Part shown: piece by piece, positions 11,282-22,705 of the stretch | Layout of the letters: each line of letters starts with the position of its first letter | Position numbering within the stretch: position 1 is the stretch's first letter | Assembly (NCBI RefSeq): GCF_050624435.1 | Contig: NC_134535.1 | Coordinates: 127,397,731-127,461,730 of the forward strand | Direction of reading: 5' to 3' | DNA: 64,000 bases | DNA from: Tenrec ecaudatus | Lineage: Eukaryota; Chordata; Mammalia; Afrosoricida; Tenrecidae | Made by a program: the position numbers and the translations under genes | The notes under the pieces: generated by a model | What the model was told of the DNA's origin: nothing | The model's input: the letters and a program-made list of their open reading frames with translations, nothing else | The model's database searches: none

Positions 11282-11430
11282 GCCCCGGTGGTGGTGTGGG
11301 TTGGGCCTTGGGTCTAACTGCAAGGTTGGTGGTTCCCCCGCTGCCCCTTGGGAGAGATGCGACTCTATGCCTGTGACTGATGTAGAGTCTCAGAAACCCA
11401 ACTGAGGTTGGCTCTGCGATGGACCTGCCT
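11282..11430 (+). repeat. AfroSINE, 3'-shortened
   Basis: Sense copy: starts 'gccccggtggtggtgtggg', followed by the 'ctgcaaggttggtggttc' box-B region and 'gagtctcagaaacccaac'. The tail is degraded. Confidence 0.7.
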
Positions 11431-11469
11431 CTGAGGCGAGGCGGCGGCTGTTTGGGTTCTTACCAGTAA

Positions 11470-11590
11470 CCATGACAACACGACAGCAGCTATTGCCTGA
11501 GCTCTACGTGCCAGGCACACTGACAGGATCTGTACGATCACGTTATTCCTCGCCTGCAGACACGAGAGGCCTTACAGAGAGCCCCTCGTT
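11470..11590 (+). repeat. MIR SINE fragment
   Basis: 'gagctctacgtgccaggcac' and the following 'cacgttattcctcgcctgc' resemble the MIR core. Divergent. Confidence 0.5.
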
Positions 11591-12193
11591 GGCTAGCCCC
11601 ACACAGGACTCTGCATTCTCCCCGGCAGCTCCTCCCCTCCCCGCCATGGCCCTGCTGCGGGTGGCTTTTTGCTTGCTCTTTTATTGCACCAGGGCAAGGT
11701 TTAGGATGGATATTCAAAACAAACAGAGCCTAAAAAGCACAAGCACTCATGAGAAACTAGGTCCTTGGGGTGGGGGTGCGGGGGGGGACGGGACCCGAGT
11801 CTTGCCAGTGGTCTTGAGCTGAGGAAGAAGACTTCTGCCTCTTGTAGCCACCTACTAAGTGTCTCAACCACTGAGAAGATGATGTGGTCCCTACCCAACC
11901 ACACATGCAACTCACCATTCAAACAAGCGAAATCAGCATGAAGATGGATTTAAAAAGTGCCCTATGATCTCGTAAATACTTGGACACAGCTGTCCTGCTG
12001 GTGGGTTTGGGGTGGTCTCCTTTCTGGAGGTTAGAGTGCACCTCGTGGGTGACCCCAGTGTGCGGGAACTCAAGGCAGCTACAGCCCATCGCCTGGTTAC
12101 GCCCTGCTCTTTGGAGCAATGTTTCAGTGTTCGAGCCTGGCTTCAGGCTGGTCCAAGGTATCCCCTGATCAGGGAACAATGCTTTGTAGGGAT
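11591..12193. other. Unique intronic sequence
   Basis: Nothing recognised. Confidence 0.6.
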
Positions 12194-14469
12194 AAAAACA
12201 TTGCACACGAGGCTGTGAGGATGATGTTCCTGAGTAGAGCAGCCAGTCCACAGAGAGAACAACATGGCTGGCCGTACTATGAGACATGATGCCCCTCAGT
12301 GACTAAGGGCGATACAGGGGACAGCACCAGAGACACAGTGTGGGAATTGCACCTGACCTGATCCCACCACACCGAGGCAAATCACTGGGGGAGTGCAGCG
12401 GAACAGCAAGGGAATGGAGTGGCAAGGTCCCCAGGGAATGCTGAAAGTGGACTTTGGGGCCAGGGCGTGGTGCCCCAACAGACTGGACTGGAAAACGCTC
12501 CTAAGGGCCAGCAAACGATCCCTGAACTAACTACAAGCTTTTCTCTTGTGAACTGTTTTGTTCTGTTCTTTGTCAGTGGTTTGTTTTTGTTGTTTTGTTG
12601 TCTGGTTGTATACTGTTGCTTTGTTTTCCTCTGTCTTGTTTTCGTGCATGTTAGTGACTCCACAGGTCTGTCTGAATAGGACAGGCTGGATGAACTACCT
12701 GGAGGAAAAACAACGGGACCGACAGTTCCGGGGGGACTTGGGGTGGGGGGGTAGGGGGGGTAAGGAAGTGGTGTTAACAAACCCAGGGACAAGGGAAAAA
12801 CACGGGACCCCAAATGGCAGAGAAGGGGGAGTGGCAGGCATGGTGGGAAATGATCAAGGGTAAGGTTGCTTAGAGAAGAGGTATACTCTAGCCCAGGTGG
12901 CAATGAAGCATGGTAGTAGGGCAGGAGGAAAGTCAAGGGAGATGGAGGAAAGAGCTAGGAGTCAAAGGGCATTCATGGAGGTCTAGACAAAGACATGTAC
13001 ATGCAAATATATATAGGAGGATGGGGAAATAGATCTATGTGTCTATATTTATAGGTCAAGTATTAAGGTGGAGGAAGGACCTTGGGCCTCTACTCAAACA
13101 CTCTCTCAATGCATGAATATCTTCTTTTATTAAATTGGAACTCTATGATGCTCACTCTCCCGACACAACGGCTGGAGCCAAAGTGGGTGAACAAGTAAAT
13201 GTGGTGAAGAAAGCTGATGGTGCCCGGCTATCAAAAGAGATAGTGACTGGGGTCTTAAAGGCTTGAAGATAAACAAGCGGCCATCTAGCTCAGAAGCAAC
13301 AAAGTCCACATGGAAGAACACACCAGCCTGTGTGATCAAGTGGTCCCGAAGGGATCAGTTACCAGGCATCAAAGAACAAAAAATCATATCATTGACTGCA
13401 CACCTCCATGATAGGATCGCTGAAGACAAATGGGTGCATAAGCAAATGTGGTGAAGAAAGCTGATGGTGCCCGGCTATCAAAAGAGATAGTGCCTGGGGT
13501 CTTAAAGGCTTGAAGGTGAACAAGCGGCCATCTAGCTCAGAAGCAAAAAAGCCCACATGGAAGAAGCACACCAGCCAGTGCGATCACGAGGTGCCAAGGG
13601 ACCAGGTATAAGGCATCATGCAAAAAAAATGATATAAGTGTGTGTATATATGTGTATATGTATATGTATATATATATACCATATTAAATGAAGGGGGAAG
13701 TGCAGAGTGGAGACCCAAGGCCCAGGTGTCGGTCAATGGAGATCCCCTCATAGAGGGGTTTAGGAGAGGAGATGGGTTAATTAGGGTGCGAGGTAGTATC
13801 GATGAAGAACACAGCTTTCCCCCAGATCCTGGATCCTTCCTCCCCCCAACTACCATGATCCGAATTCTACCTTGCAGGACTGGATAGGGCAGAGGCTGTA
13901 CACTGGTACATATGAGGGCTGGAGGTACAGGGAAACCAGGGTGGATGATACCTTCAGGACCAAGGGTGTGAGGGGCGATGCTGGGAGAGTGGAGGGTGAG
14001 TGGGTTGGAAGGGGGGAACTGATTACAAGGATCCACATGTGACCTCTTCCCTGGGAGAGGGACAGCAGAGAAGGGGGGAAGGGAGACTCTGGATAGGGCA
14101 AGATATGACAAAATAACGAGGTATAAATTACCAAGGGCACATGAGGGAGGGGGGAAAGGGGAGGGAGGGGAAAAAAAAGAGGACCTGATGCAAGGGGCTT
14201 AAGTGGAGAGCAAATGCTTTGAGAATGATTGGGGCAGGGAATGTATGGATGTGCTTTATACAATTGATGTATGTATATGTATGGATGGTGATAAGAGTTG
14301 TATGGGTCCCTAATAAAATGTAAAAAAAGAAAAGAGGAGAAAAAAATGATTAGGGCAGGGACTGTACAGATGTGCTTTATACAATTGATGTATGTATATG
14401 TATGAACTGTGATAAGAATTGTATGAGCCCCTAATAAATTGTTAAAATTTTAAAAAAAAACATTGCACA
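12194..14469 (+). mobile_element. Complete 2.25-kb retroposon with 14-bp target-site duplication
   Basis: The direct repeat aaaaacattgcaca occurs at 12194-12207 and again at 14456-14469, directly after an A-tail. The inserted element is therefore about 12208-14455. The duplication starting with an A-run fits L1-type endonuclease cleavage. Layout: a GC-moderate 5' region; a T-rich stretch (12540-12650); a G-rich tract (about 12725-12760); a module containing 'ggccatctagctcagaagcaa' repeated in tandem (starts 13197 and 13444, period 247 bp); a TA/TG microsatellite (about 13637-13680); a purine-rich region; and a 3' terminus present twice (about 14225-14325 and 14345-14445), each with a CTAATAAA signal. 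No long ATG-initiated ORF is recognisable, so it looks non-autonomous and L1-mobilised. It may be named in repeat databases; I cannot check. Confidence 0.85.
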
Positions 14470-14537
14470 ACCAGGCTCCCAGGGAGAAGAGGGATGTTGT
14501 GAGGCGCGGCCTGCAATGAGTTACTTATTGCGCTGAG

Positions 14538-14700
14538 AGGGTTACTTATTGGGCTGCAAGGTGAGCCGTTCAAAACCCACCACTGCTCCCCACTGGAGAA
14601 AGATGAGGTGCTCTCTTCCTGCAGAGTCATAGTCGCAGAGACCCACAGGGGCGGTTTTAGTCTGTCCTGGAGGGCTGCTATGCGTTGGTGGTGATAGGAG
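14538..14700 (+). repeat. AfroSINE, 5'-shortened
   Basis: Sense copy: 'ttgggctgcaaggtgagcc', 'cactggagaaagatgagg' and the 3' part 'gagggctgctatgcgttgg'. Confidence 0.75.
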
Positions 14701-14814
14701 GGCGGTACTGCCATGTCCTGCAAGCCCTCCGTGCGTCCAGGGAGAGCCTCCCCTGCTTGCTGCCTTCCTTAGGGCACTGAGTTTGGTTTTGATGGTGGTG
14801 GTGGGGCTGCCGCC

Positions 14815-14955
14815 TACCTTTGAGGTAGTAGATACTATCATCCCAGGTGACAGCTCAGAGAGGTCAAATCACTTGCCCACGGTCACAGAGCCGGAAGTAT
14901 GGAATGACCTTGGGATTCAACCCGAGGGCCATCAGCATGTCCCCCAGTCTCGCCT
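14815..14955 (+). repeat. MIR SINE
   Basis: 'gctcagagaggtcaaatcac' followed by 'ttgcccacggtcacagagcc' and 'gggattcaacccgagg' is the conserved MIR core. Confidence 0.8.
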
Positions 14956-15892
14956 ATGTCTTGCTGGCTCACCCCTGGGGGAAAGGCAGGGTGTCGCTTC
15001 TCTTCTCTGGGTGTGGCACCGGGCAAAGACCCACCGGCTTTGGAAGGCTGCTGCGATCACCATCACACCGCCAACGTGCCCGTGAGCTTTTCCTCAGCCC
15101 TGTTTTCTGGAAATTGCGAGGCTACCTGGTTTGAACAAGTTTCAGAGTTGAGAAATCCTTTCTTCTAAGGACAAAGTCAGCATCATTTCCAAACCAGTGT
15201 CTTGGCGGAGCAAAGGTTCAGCTCCCAGGGTGTGCTGGGGCCAAGGAAGGAGGAAGCAGGGCCTCCTACTCCAACTCCCTCCAGGGCAACGTCTTTCTAA
15301 ACAAGAAATGACATTCCAAGTTTCCACTGCCTGCTTGCCAGACGTGTAGCACACACCGGCCAACCCCTTAAGTCCCCTTTCTGCTGAAAACAGGCATTCT
15401 GCTCTTAAGCAAAGTCATCTGAGGTGGGAGCTTGTTTGGGGATGTTTTGCTTGAAATATTCAACCAGCACACATTTGTTTTCCATTGTGCACATATCACT
15501 GAGATGTCTAGCCACTTCTCTCTCTCACACACACACTTGAACTTACACATCAGTTCGTGCCAGCCCCCTCCAGGAAGGCGGTCCCCCTCGCCCGCCTGCA
15601 TGCCCCTAGTGGTTGGGGACCCCTTTCTTTCACAAAGCTTTCAAACAATGCCATGCGAAGCCTAGATTGGCAGGGTAAGCAGAAGCACACGGCCCTGCTC
15701 AGCTGAATGGCTCTCCTCCCCATCACGGGATAAGCAGAGCACCAAGCCAGCAAGGGCAGGAGAGGCCAGGAAGAGGCCAGGTCTCCCAATGGTGGTGGCC
15801 TGTTATCCCTCTGCCATGGTCCCCACCTTCATTTCAGATGTCTTATTAGGTGCCAAGTACTCAAAGTTCCCTTAAACAAAATAAACTCAAAA
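14956..15892. other. Unique intronic sequence
   Basis: Nothing recognised apart from a short CA tract near 15527-15537. Confidence 0.6.
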
Positions 15893-16068
15893 ACTCACTG
15901 CCATTGAGTCAATGCTGACTCACCGGGGCTCCCCTGTGGGTTTCAAGACTGTCACTGTTTATGGGAGTAGAAAGCCTCGTATTTCTCCCGAGGAGCTGCT
16001 GGTGGTTTTGAACCGATGACCACGTGGCTTTCAGCCCAACTCGTAACCCCGATCCCACCAGGGCGCCC
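15893..16068 (-). repeat. AfroSINE, antisense
   Basis: Starts at the left with the tail motif 'cactgccattgagtcaatgc' and ends near 'ccaccagggcgcc', the complement of the tRNA-like 5' end. Confidence 0.9.
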
Positions 16069-16319
16069 GTATGGGAGTCCCCAGGTGGTGAACAGGGTCA
16101 GTGCCCTTGGCTGCTCTCCACACAGGGACGCGTTTGAGTTTATCCATACCAGCCTCTGAAGAAGAATCTATCTGGCGCCAACTTCTGGAAAAACCAGTCT
16201 TGAAAACCCTCTGGGGCCCAGCTCTAGTCTGCCACATGGCAGGAGTGGGCTGGGTGGCAACTGGCTTGCTGATATTAACCATCTGACCGATAGTTCACCC
16301 GACGGACGTCGTCTGAACG

Positions 16320-16475
16320 CTCTCACTTCATTTTCCCTAAGTGACCCAGGAGGTAGGCCATGTTGCTGGCTTTTTAGGATCAGGAAACCCAGGCTCAGGA
16401 GCAACTTGCCGGAGAGCGGACAGCAAATGAGTGCAGTCGAGAACTTGAACCCAGAGCCTTCTGGCAGCAAAGCCC
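16320..16475 (+). repeat. MIR SINE, divergent
   Basis: 'aggatcaggaaacccaggct' followed by 'agcaacttgcc' and 'gaacttgaacccagagcc' follows the MIR core. Confidence 0.7.
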
Positions 16476-17895
16476 CCCATTCTCAATCATTCATCTTTTT
16501 CCATGATTCAGTCTTTTCCTTTGAGCCTAGAACCAGAGCTTTTTTCGTGGGTGGTCTAGCAACAGTGAGGAGCCAGTCAGCCCGGACTCAAGGAGACGCC
16601 ATGCAAGATAGAGGGAAATGCTGTCCTGTCCTGTGGCGTCTCCACCATGGTGAGGGAGCCACTGTGTTTTCCGTCACTGATTTTCAGAAGTGGAGCACCA
16701 GGCCTTTCTTCCTAGCCCATTTCAGTCTGGAAGCTTTACTGAGCGCTGTTTGCAGCGTCAGAGCTACATGCAAACGCCCACTGAGAGGGGGTTGATGGTG
16801 GCTGTGTGTGAAGTTCACTGGTTAGAAATCCAACTGGGTCTCCCGCATGGAAGGAGAGAATCGTACCAGGGAACCCCTGCCCCCCTACCCACCTACCCTG
16901 TACCAATCATAGCTCATCCCACTTCAGAGGTGGTTCCTACTACCCTGAAAGTTCCCAGGCAGCATCTGCAAAGGGAGGAGACCATACCTCGGCAACATGA
17001 AGGCGACAGGTGGCACCTCAACCCCCGAGCCTGGCTTCTTTCTGAGGAAGCTGCCGATGCACTGGGTGGGGGCCAGCGCTCCCCCCTTTTCCCCAAGCAC
17101 CATTCTGCCAGCAAATGGCCCTGGGACCTTGGAGAGTACATCACTGTAGGCTTCTGAGCGCTATCTCCATGCCAGCCCATCCTGGGACTATAGAAGGAAG
17201 GCAACGTCCCGCTATAAGGAAGGAGTCAATGCCCCCCCCCCCCCCCCCGCAGCACTGGAAGAGATGCCCATGTTGATTTCAAATGAGTGTTCTGGGGTTC
17301 TCAAGGGTTACTTCGTGTAAAGGAATCAGGGCTATCCTCTGAGAGGCGTGGAAGAATGTAGAGCGTGGGAAGATCTGGCCAGGCTAGTGGAGGGAAGCTT
17401 TTAACTCTGCCCCACGTCACGGGCCGGGTGTTCACAGCACACTGGGGGAGCACAGGGAGGAGGGGCCTTTCAGTGAGAGCTCTGGCCTCTTGAAGAGCGG
17501 CAGTGGGTGAGGGAGTGGAGGGGGCTCCCTACTCCTAGACAGGACGCCTCACAGGTAGGGGCCCTGATCTGAGTGTGGGGCACTGGAATTCCTTACAGGG
17601 AGCTTAAAGGTACTTTCCCACGGAACCTTTTAGAAACACCAACTTCCTGTTGACTTGAAGAAAAAGCCAGGAGCTCACCTCTTAAAGGTCTGTGCCCAGA
17701 AAGCTCACCGAAAAGTTTGACGTCATTCTATCATTTATTGGGTTATTTGCTTGTCTCCAAGACTCAAATCGACGTAGATCAAAAAAGCCCCCAAACTATC
17801 AAATACTACAAAGGGGCCCCATGCTCTGAGTTTGACAAGAGGGTTCCGTTTTAGCTCCACTTCCCTAGCAACCACCGGGTGTTGTGGGGTTTATT
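16476..17895. other. Unique intronic sequence with a poly-C run
   Basis: A homopolymer of 17 C lies at 17232-17248. Otherwise nothing recognised; the open frames have no protein-like pattern. Confidence 0.6.
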
Positions 17896-18510
17896 TCCCT
17901 CTTTCCTGTTGTTGTCCGGTGCCATCGAGTTGGTTCTGCCGCAGATCAACACCCGACTCAGCCCCGCACCAGGCTCGCAGCGGTTCCTCTGTCGGAGCCC
18001 ACCGTTGCCGCCACCGCGTGGAGGGCTTTCAGGTGCAGGGGCTGCCCATCTGTTGAACCAACCAGGGTGTCCGTTACCAGGGACCAGTCTCTTCGACAAC
18101 ACGTCCAAAGGATGTGAGGTGAAGTCTCCCCATCCTTTCTCCTACTTCTAGCTATACTTCTTCCAAGACACACGCGTGTGTTCTTGGCAGTCCGTGGTAC
18201 TTTCGCTCTGCATTGCCAGCACCCTAATTCAAATGCACTGGCTCTTCTTCCGGTCTTCCTTGTTCAATGTCCACCTTTCCCATGCACATGCAAGTGACCG
18301 GAATGACCCTGGCCCGGGCCAGTCTTCAAAGTTCCATCATTGCCCTCAACACTTGGAAGAGATTTGATCTCTTGACCTCTGCTTCCACGAGCAATGACTG
18401 GGGGTTTCTGAAGTTGGGTATTCACATGGCTCAAAGGGTCTCCTTCCTCCTTGAGGCATTGAACTTCAGTGAGCAGCTGGGGCCTTCAGAGAGGTCTCGG
18501 GCCTAGGGCC
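17896..18510 (-). mobile_element. RTE-type LINE 3' portion, antisense
   Basis: Left end 'ttgttgtccggtgccatcga' is the complement of the RTE 3' terminus. The sequence continues with 'ttcttccaagacacacgcg' and 'ctggctcttcttccggtctt', colinear with the antisense copy at 248-1303. Heavily mutated. Confidence 0.8.
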
Positions 18511-19730
18511 TGCCCAGGCCTGAGAAGGGCTCTGTGAGATGAGTAATCATTGAGGGCTTAGTTTCCTAACGGCACTGGCAGGAGCTGCCATTTCAGCTCC
18601 TCTGCACAGACTTGTCAGGAGGGTCAGCAAGAATCCGTCTTCAATCCAGATTTCTGCCGCTCCTCCCGGTCCCCAGACCGCTTCAATCAAGGGATGAATA
18701 GACCCCCTCTACAAGACAAAAAGCTTCCGCTTCCCTGCTACTTAGCTCTGCTGCTCCATAGGAACTCCGAGCTTGGAGCTAGGGAGCCTCTTTGGGAGAC
18801 CATTCTCCCAATCTCCTGGTCTCAGGGGCAAGACCAGGGAAGGTCCAGCCAGGCCTAGTTCCATTATGGTGCGAAGGAGGAAAAGAGAGCGCCCGAAACC
18901 TGCTGTTTCTGAACAATGACAATCACCCGGGCTGTGGGGGAAGCTAACCTCACAGGCAAAACTTGGCTGCAAAGCCCAGAAAGTTGGGTTCCTCACGCAG
19001 GAGAGAAATACAGAACCAAACCCATTAAATGAAGCAAAGTCCAAAGCCACTCCTTGGGCCATGAGTCAGCCGAGCATCAGAGTGCAGCGAGCTGGGGAGG
19101 CAGCTCTCCAGGCTGGGCTGTCCCCCATCCTCACAGGGATTCAGGAATCTCTGCTTACTGCTCTTCTCCAGGCTTCCCCCACCTCCCCTCCTGCGATTCC
19201 ACCACGTGGTCACCAGGGAGTGGAGAGGCAGCCCGCTTCCTAGGGCAGGAGCTTCCTGGAACCCAAAGGGAAGAAAACAACATAGGGGTGGCGTGTGGTT
19301 CATCAAGCGAGGTTCCCTTCTCTTCTCGAAAAAGAAAGAAGGCAAAAATGTGGCTATTAGATATTCTTGGAGGTAGGTAGGTCCCACCAATTTGGGGGGG
19401 TGTGGTCTCTCTGAAGGTTGAGTCCCTTCACCTTGGAGGACAGCCTACAGTCCTTAAAAAACTCTCCCCAACTCCGTTTTGTTTTGTTTTGTTTGAGGTG
19501 GGAAAGAAGCTACGGGATGGATGTGATTATTAGAAAATCCTCTCACCTGGGGCCAGGATGCTGCTTTCCGCAGCTGCGCACCATCACTCGGTGGAAAACG
19601 AGGATGGCCCTGGGCCGGCGTGTCTGCATCCACAGCTCCCAGACGCAGATTTGAAACTTGCCATTGATGACCCCCTTGGTCTGCCGGATCCCTCCAGTGG
19701 CTCAGAGGTTTGCCCGGGGGGTGGAGGGCA
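18511..19730. other. Unique intronic sequence
   Basis: No dispersed repeat or exon recognised. Confidence 0.6.
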
Positions 19731-19905
19731 GAAGTCCTGGGGTATTGCAAACAGTTCAGGCCTGGAGCCGAAAGGTTGGTAGTTTGAACCCGCCCAGAGG
19801 CATCCCCTGAAGAGTTGGTGATCTGCCTTTGGAAGGCCACAGCCTGACGACTTCACGGAGCAGATGGACCGATGGCCGCGGAGCGTGAGCAACATGGTAG
19901 GCATG
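19731..19905 (+). repeat. AfroSINE, divergent
   Basis: 'ggagccgaaaggttggtagt' and 'ttgaacccgcc' match the tRNA-like half. The 3' half is weakly preserved. Confidence 0.6.
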
Positions 19906-21244
19906 GGCCTGCCAGGCTCTTACCGGGACTTTCCAACCCTGAAGCTGTGAAGTCACTGTTTGTCTGTATGTAAGAGGCAAGTCAGTAACTATTTCTGCAA
20001 ATCTCGGTAGGACAGGCCTGTGGTGTGTCCCCAAAGAAAGACCCATTGCCTTCAACCCGCGGGGAGGGAGGAACACGGGGCAGGTCTCACAAACAGCTCA
20101 ACACAGGTCCGCCTACAACGTGCTGTCTGAAGCCAAGGTAATTCAGGGACCTCGGCTCCTCTAGCCCTCCCAGCCGGACGAGATGCACTGGGAAGGCGGG
20201 CATTCTCTGGAAGGAAAAGTGCCTTTGAGAACCTAAGACGTTATTAAGTTCCACATCCTGGGACCAGTTCCCAGGCCACAGCTCCTTCTATCTTGAGGTG
20301 AAAGGAAGACAGGCAGGCACACACAGGGCACCAGGCTGTGTGTTTAAGAGGGGAGGGCAGATGCCCGGCCAAGCCTCCACTTGAAGGAAGGTGTGAGACG
20401 TGTGGTGGGGAGGTCTGCACCCACAAGAGACTCCTTTCAGGGGCTGCTCATGGGGAGGGCGGCCTCTCCACTAGGCTGCTGATCTGAGAACGCAGCTTGG
20501 GGCTCAACCAGAGCTGCTTCTTGGGGCACCTAAGAGCACGGTCTAGAACGGTGCTGTCGAGCACTCTGCAAAGAACGTGTGTGTGCGTGTGTGCGCGCAC
20601 ATGTGCATGTGTGTATGTGGATGCACCCCCATTACCTCAACCATTAGGAGTCGGGTCTTTGTGTTGACAACCATTGTGGACAAAGTAGGGCCACACTGCC
20701 GAGACTCTGAGCCCAGAGGAGCCCTGTTTTCCTTGGCAGATCAGACTGACTTCACCTTTCCCCGTGCCTGCCAGCGTGCGCACACACGGCCAGCGTCACA
20801 GCCTGCGCCAGCTGTCCGAGTGCCAAAGGTGGGAAGCCATTTTAGGAAAGCCCGACCGCCTCGCTCGGCCCCAGCATGGAAGTCAAACAACACTTGGGCC
20901 AAGCAGCAAGCCAGGTGGCAGGGGGGTTGCCATCGCCACCTCACCTGGTCCAGCAGTTTCATTCTGGGAAGTGCAACAGCACTAAAGCCAACCGTGTAGC
21001 CACACAGGAAAGGGGGCCGAGGTTCTGAAGCAGGATGTGCAGACGGGGCGGCAATGACTGAGGTTGGCTGGCACAGGGGAATAGAAAGAAAGATGGAAGG
21101 AAGGAAGTAACAAAGAGAGAACGAACGATCAAACAATGAAGAGGGGGGATGTTTGCAGACTCGGAACCTATTCCTGGTGTAGAGTCTCTGGTGGAGTGTC
21201 CACACCTCTCAGGGGGTTGCTCCCATCTTCCCGGTCCACCTCAA
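19906..21244. other. Unique intronic sequence with a short TG/CG tract
   Basis: A purine-pyrimidine alternating stretch lies at 20576-20618 (gtgtgtgcgtgtgtgcgcgc and onward). Nothing else recognised. Confidence 0.6.
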
Positions 21245-21420
21245 TCTAATTACAACTAACACAGAACAGCAGTTGGACATTCACTGTGCACCGAGTCCTC
21301 GGCCTCTCTGCTTATTGCATTGGCTGTATTTTTCATTTAACCCTCTCGGCAACCCTGTTGGGTAGACCCTATCTGATGATGGGAAATCGATTCCAGAGGC
21401 AAAGCTCCAACCACTAGACC
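21245..21420 (+). repeat. MIR SINE, divergent
   Basis: 'cattcactgtgcaccgagtc' and 'tttaaccctctcggcaaccc' follow the MIR 5' to core order. Confidence 0.6.
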
Positions 21421-21674
21421 ATACAACCACACGCCTTAGCGTTGTAAGGCTCATGGGCAAGGAAACAGAGTGCCCCCAAGCAGAGACCACCTCTCCTCAG
21501 CATTCATGGAGGGAACTGTGAGGGATGAGGGCCAAGAATGAAGACTCCAGAGATCAAGGTCAAGAGGGGAATGACTTGAAGCCAAGTTCAGAGGAGAAGT
21601 CTTGGTGTCTGACACACACTTTGATTTCCTGACTCCTGTTTTGGGTGGTATGGGAAAAGCCTATTGCTGTGGGC

Positions 21675-21675
<1 letters not shown>

Positions 21676-21715
<40 letters not shown>
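21676..21715. repeat. (GT)20 microsatellite
   Basis: Twenty perfect dinucleotide units, followed by a slightly degenerate extension. Confidence 0.97.
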
Positions 21716-21716
<1 letters not shown>

Positions 21717-21784
21717 GTGTTGGGGTGGGGTGGATTGACTGGCAGCACAGGCTGAGCTTGATGGCACCTTCTGGAGATGTTTGT

Positions 21785-21920
21785 TCCAAACATCTGGTTT
21801 TATAGATGACGGCACTGGGGTCTGGAACCCACGGTTTCCAAGGGAGTGGCGGACAGGGCTGGATCAACACCCGGGCTCTGGATTTGCAGACCAGCGGCTC
21901 CATTGTGTTGCCAGGTAGCC
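21785..21920 (+). repeat. MIR SINE fragment
   Basis: 'ttttatagatgacggcactg' and 'caacacccgggctctgg' resemble the MIR core and 3' part. Confidence 0.5.
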
Positions 21921-22539
21921 TCTGTTAGGGACAGGGTATTCCTTTTGTGAGGAACACAGGGGAAAACTGCCTGCTTTTTCCATCAGTGAGTGAGGGCATG
22001 GGGTGAAAGTCGGGGCAAAGGGGCAGATGGGAGTGGCACAGGAACTACACTAAGCTCCTGGCATGTCCATTTTGAGGAAGCCCTCTAGGGGCAGGCCTAG
22101 GATTGGGGGGCAGGGAGGGGGGGAGCCATGGATGGGGAAGACACCCTTCTGGCCCCACCTTCTTCAGCCCAAGTCGCCTTGAAATAGCTGTGTCGTTTTT
22201 GTTATGCTGTCATCAGTAAGATGTTTGTCTTCTAAATTTTGGGGGGTGGTGTGGGGGGTCGGTTAGGTAGAAGGTCTGAAGGAAACACAGAAACACCTGA
22301 AATAGAGCTAGGAGTTTGGGCTACGGGGGCGTTGGAAGAACAGACTGATTGTTGGTTTGGCTGTGGGCATCTGAGGTGCTGCTGAGAGAGGGCAGTTGGC
22401 TCTGCCTGGGCTGTAAGAGTGTCCAGCAGGGGTGCGGGCTCACATGACCACCCCACTGCTGGCGCCTTTTCTGCCAGACTGGAACACTGCTGGCCCCTGA
22501 CCCCACGACTGCTTGCTAAGGCCTATAACCAAGCCCACT
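21921..22539. other. Unique intronic sequence
   Basis: Nothing recognised. Confidence 0.6.
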
Positions 22540-22705
22540 GCCGAATAGACTTGGTTCTGACTCATTGATCTTGTAACGACAGCACGAAACTGCTCATAGG
22601 GCGTCCAAGGGTGGGATTCTTTACAGAAACAGACTGTGGCATCTTTTTCCCTAGGAGGGGCTGGTGGATTTGAACTGACAACTTATGGGTTTCTGTTAAG
22701 GCCCC
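22540..22705 (-). repeat. AfroSINE, antisense
   Basis: 'ttggttctgactcattgatc' at the left and 'ggctggtggatttgaactg' at the right give the antisense tail and box-B regions. Confidence 0.75.

Noticed and set aside
13263-13454. A 62-63 codon frame conserved between two retroposon copies (also 5599-5787, minus)
   Set aside because: It starts at TTG rather than ATG and is open simply because the two copies are recent and similar; no sign of coding constraint in older copies.
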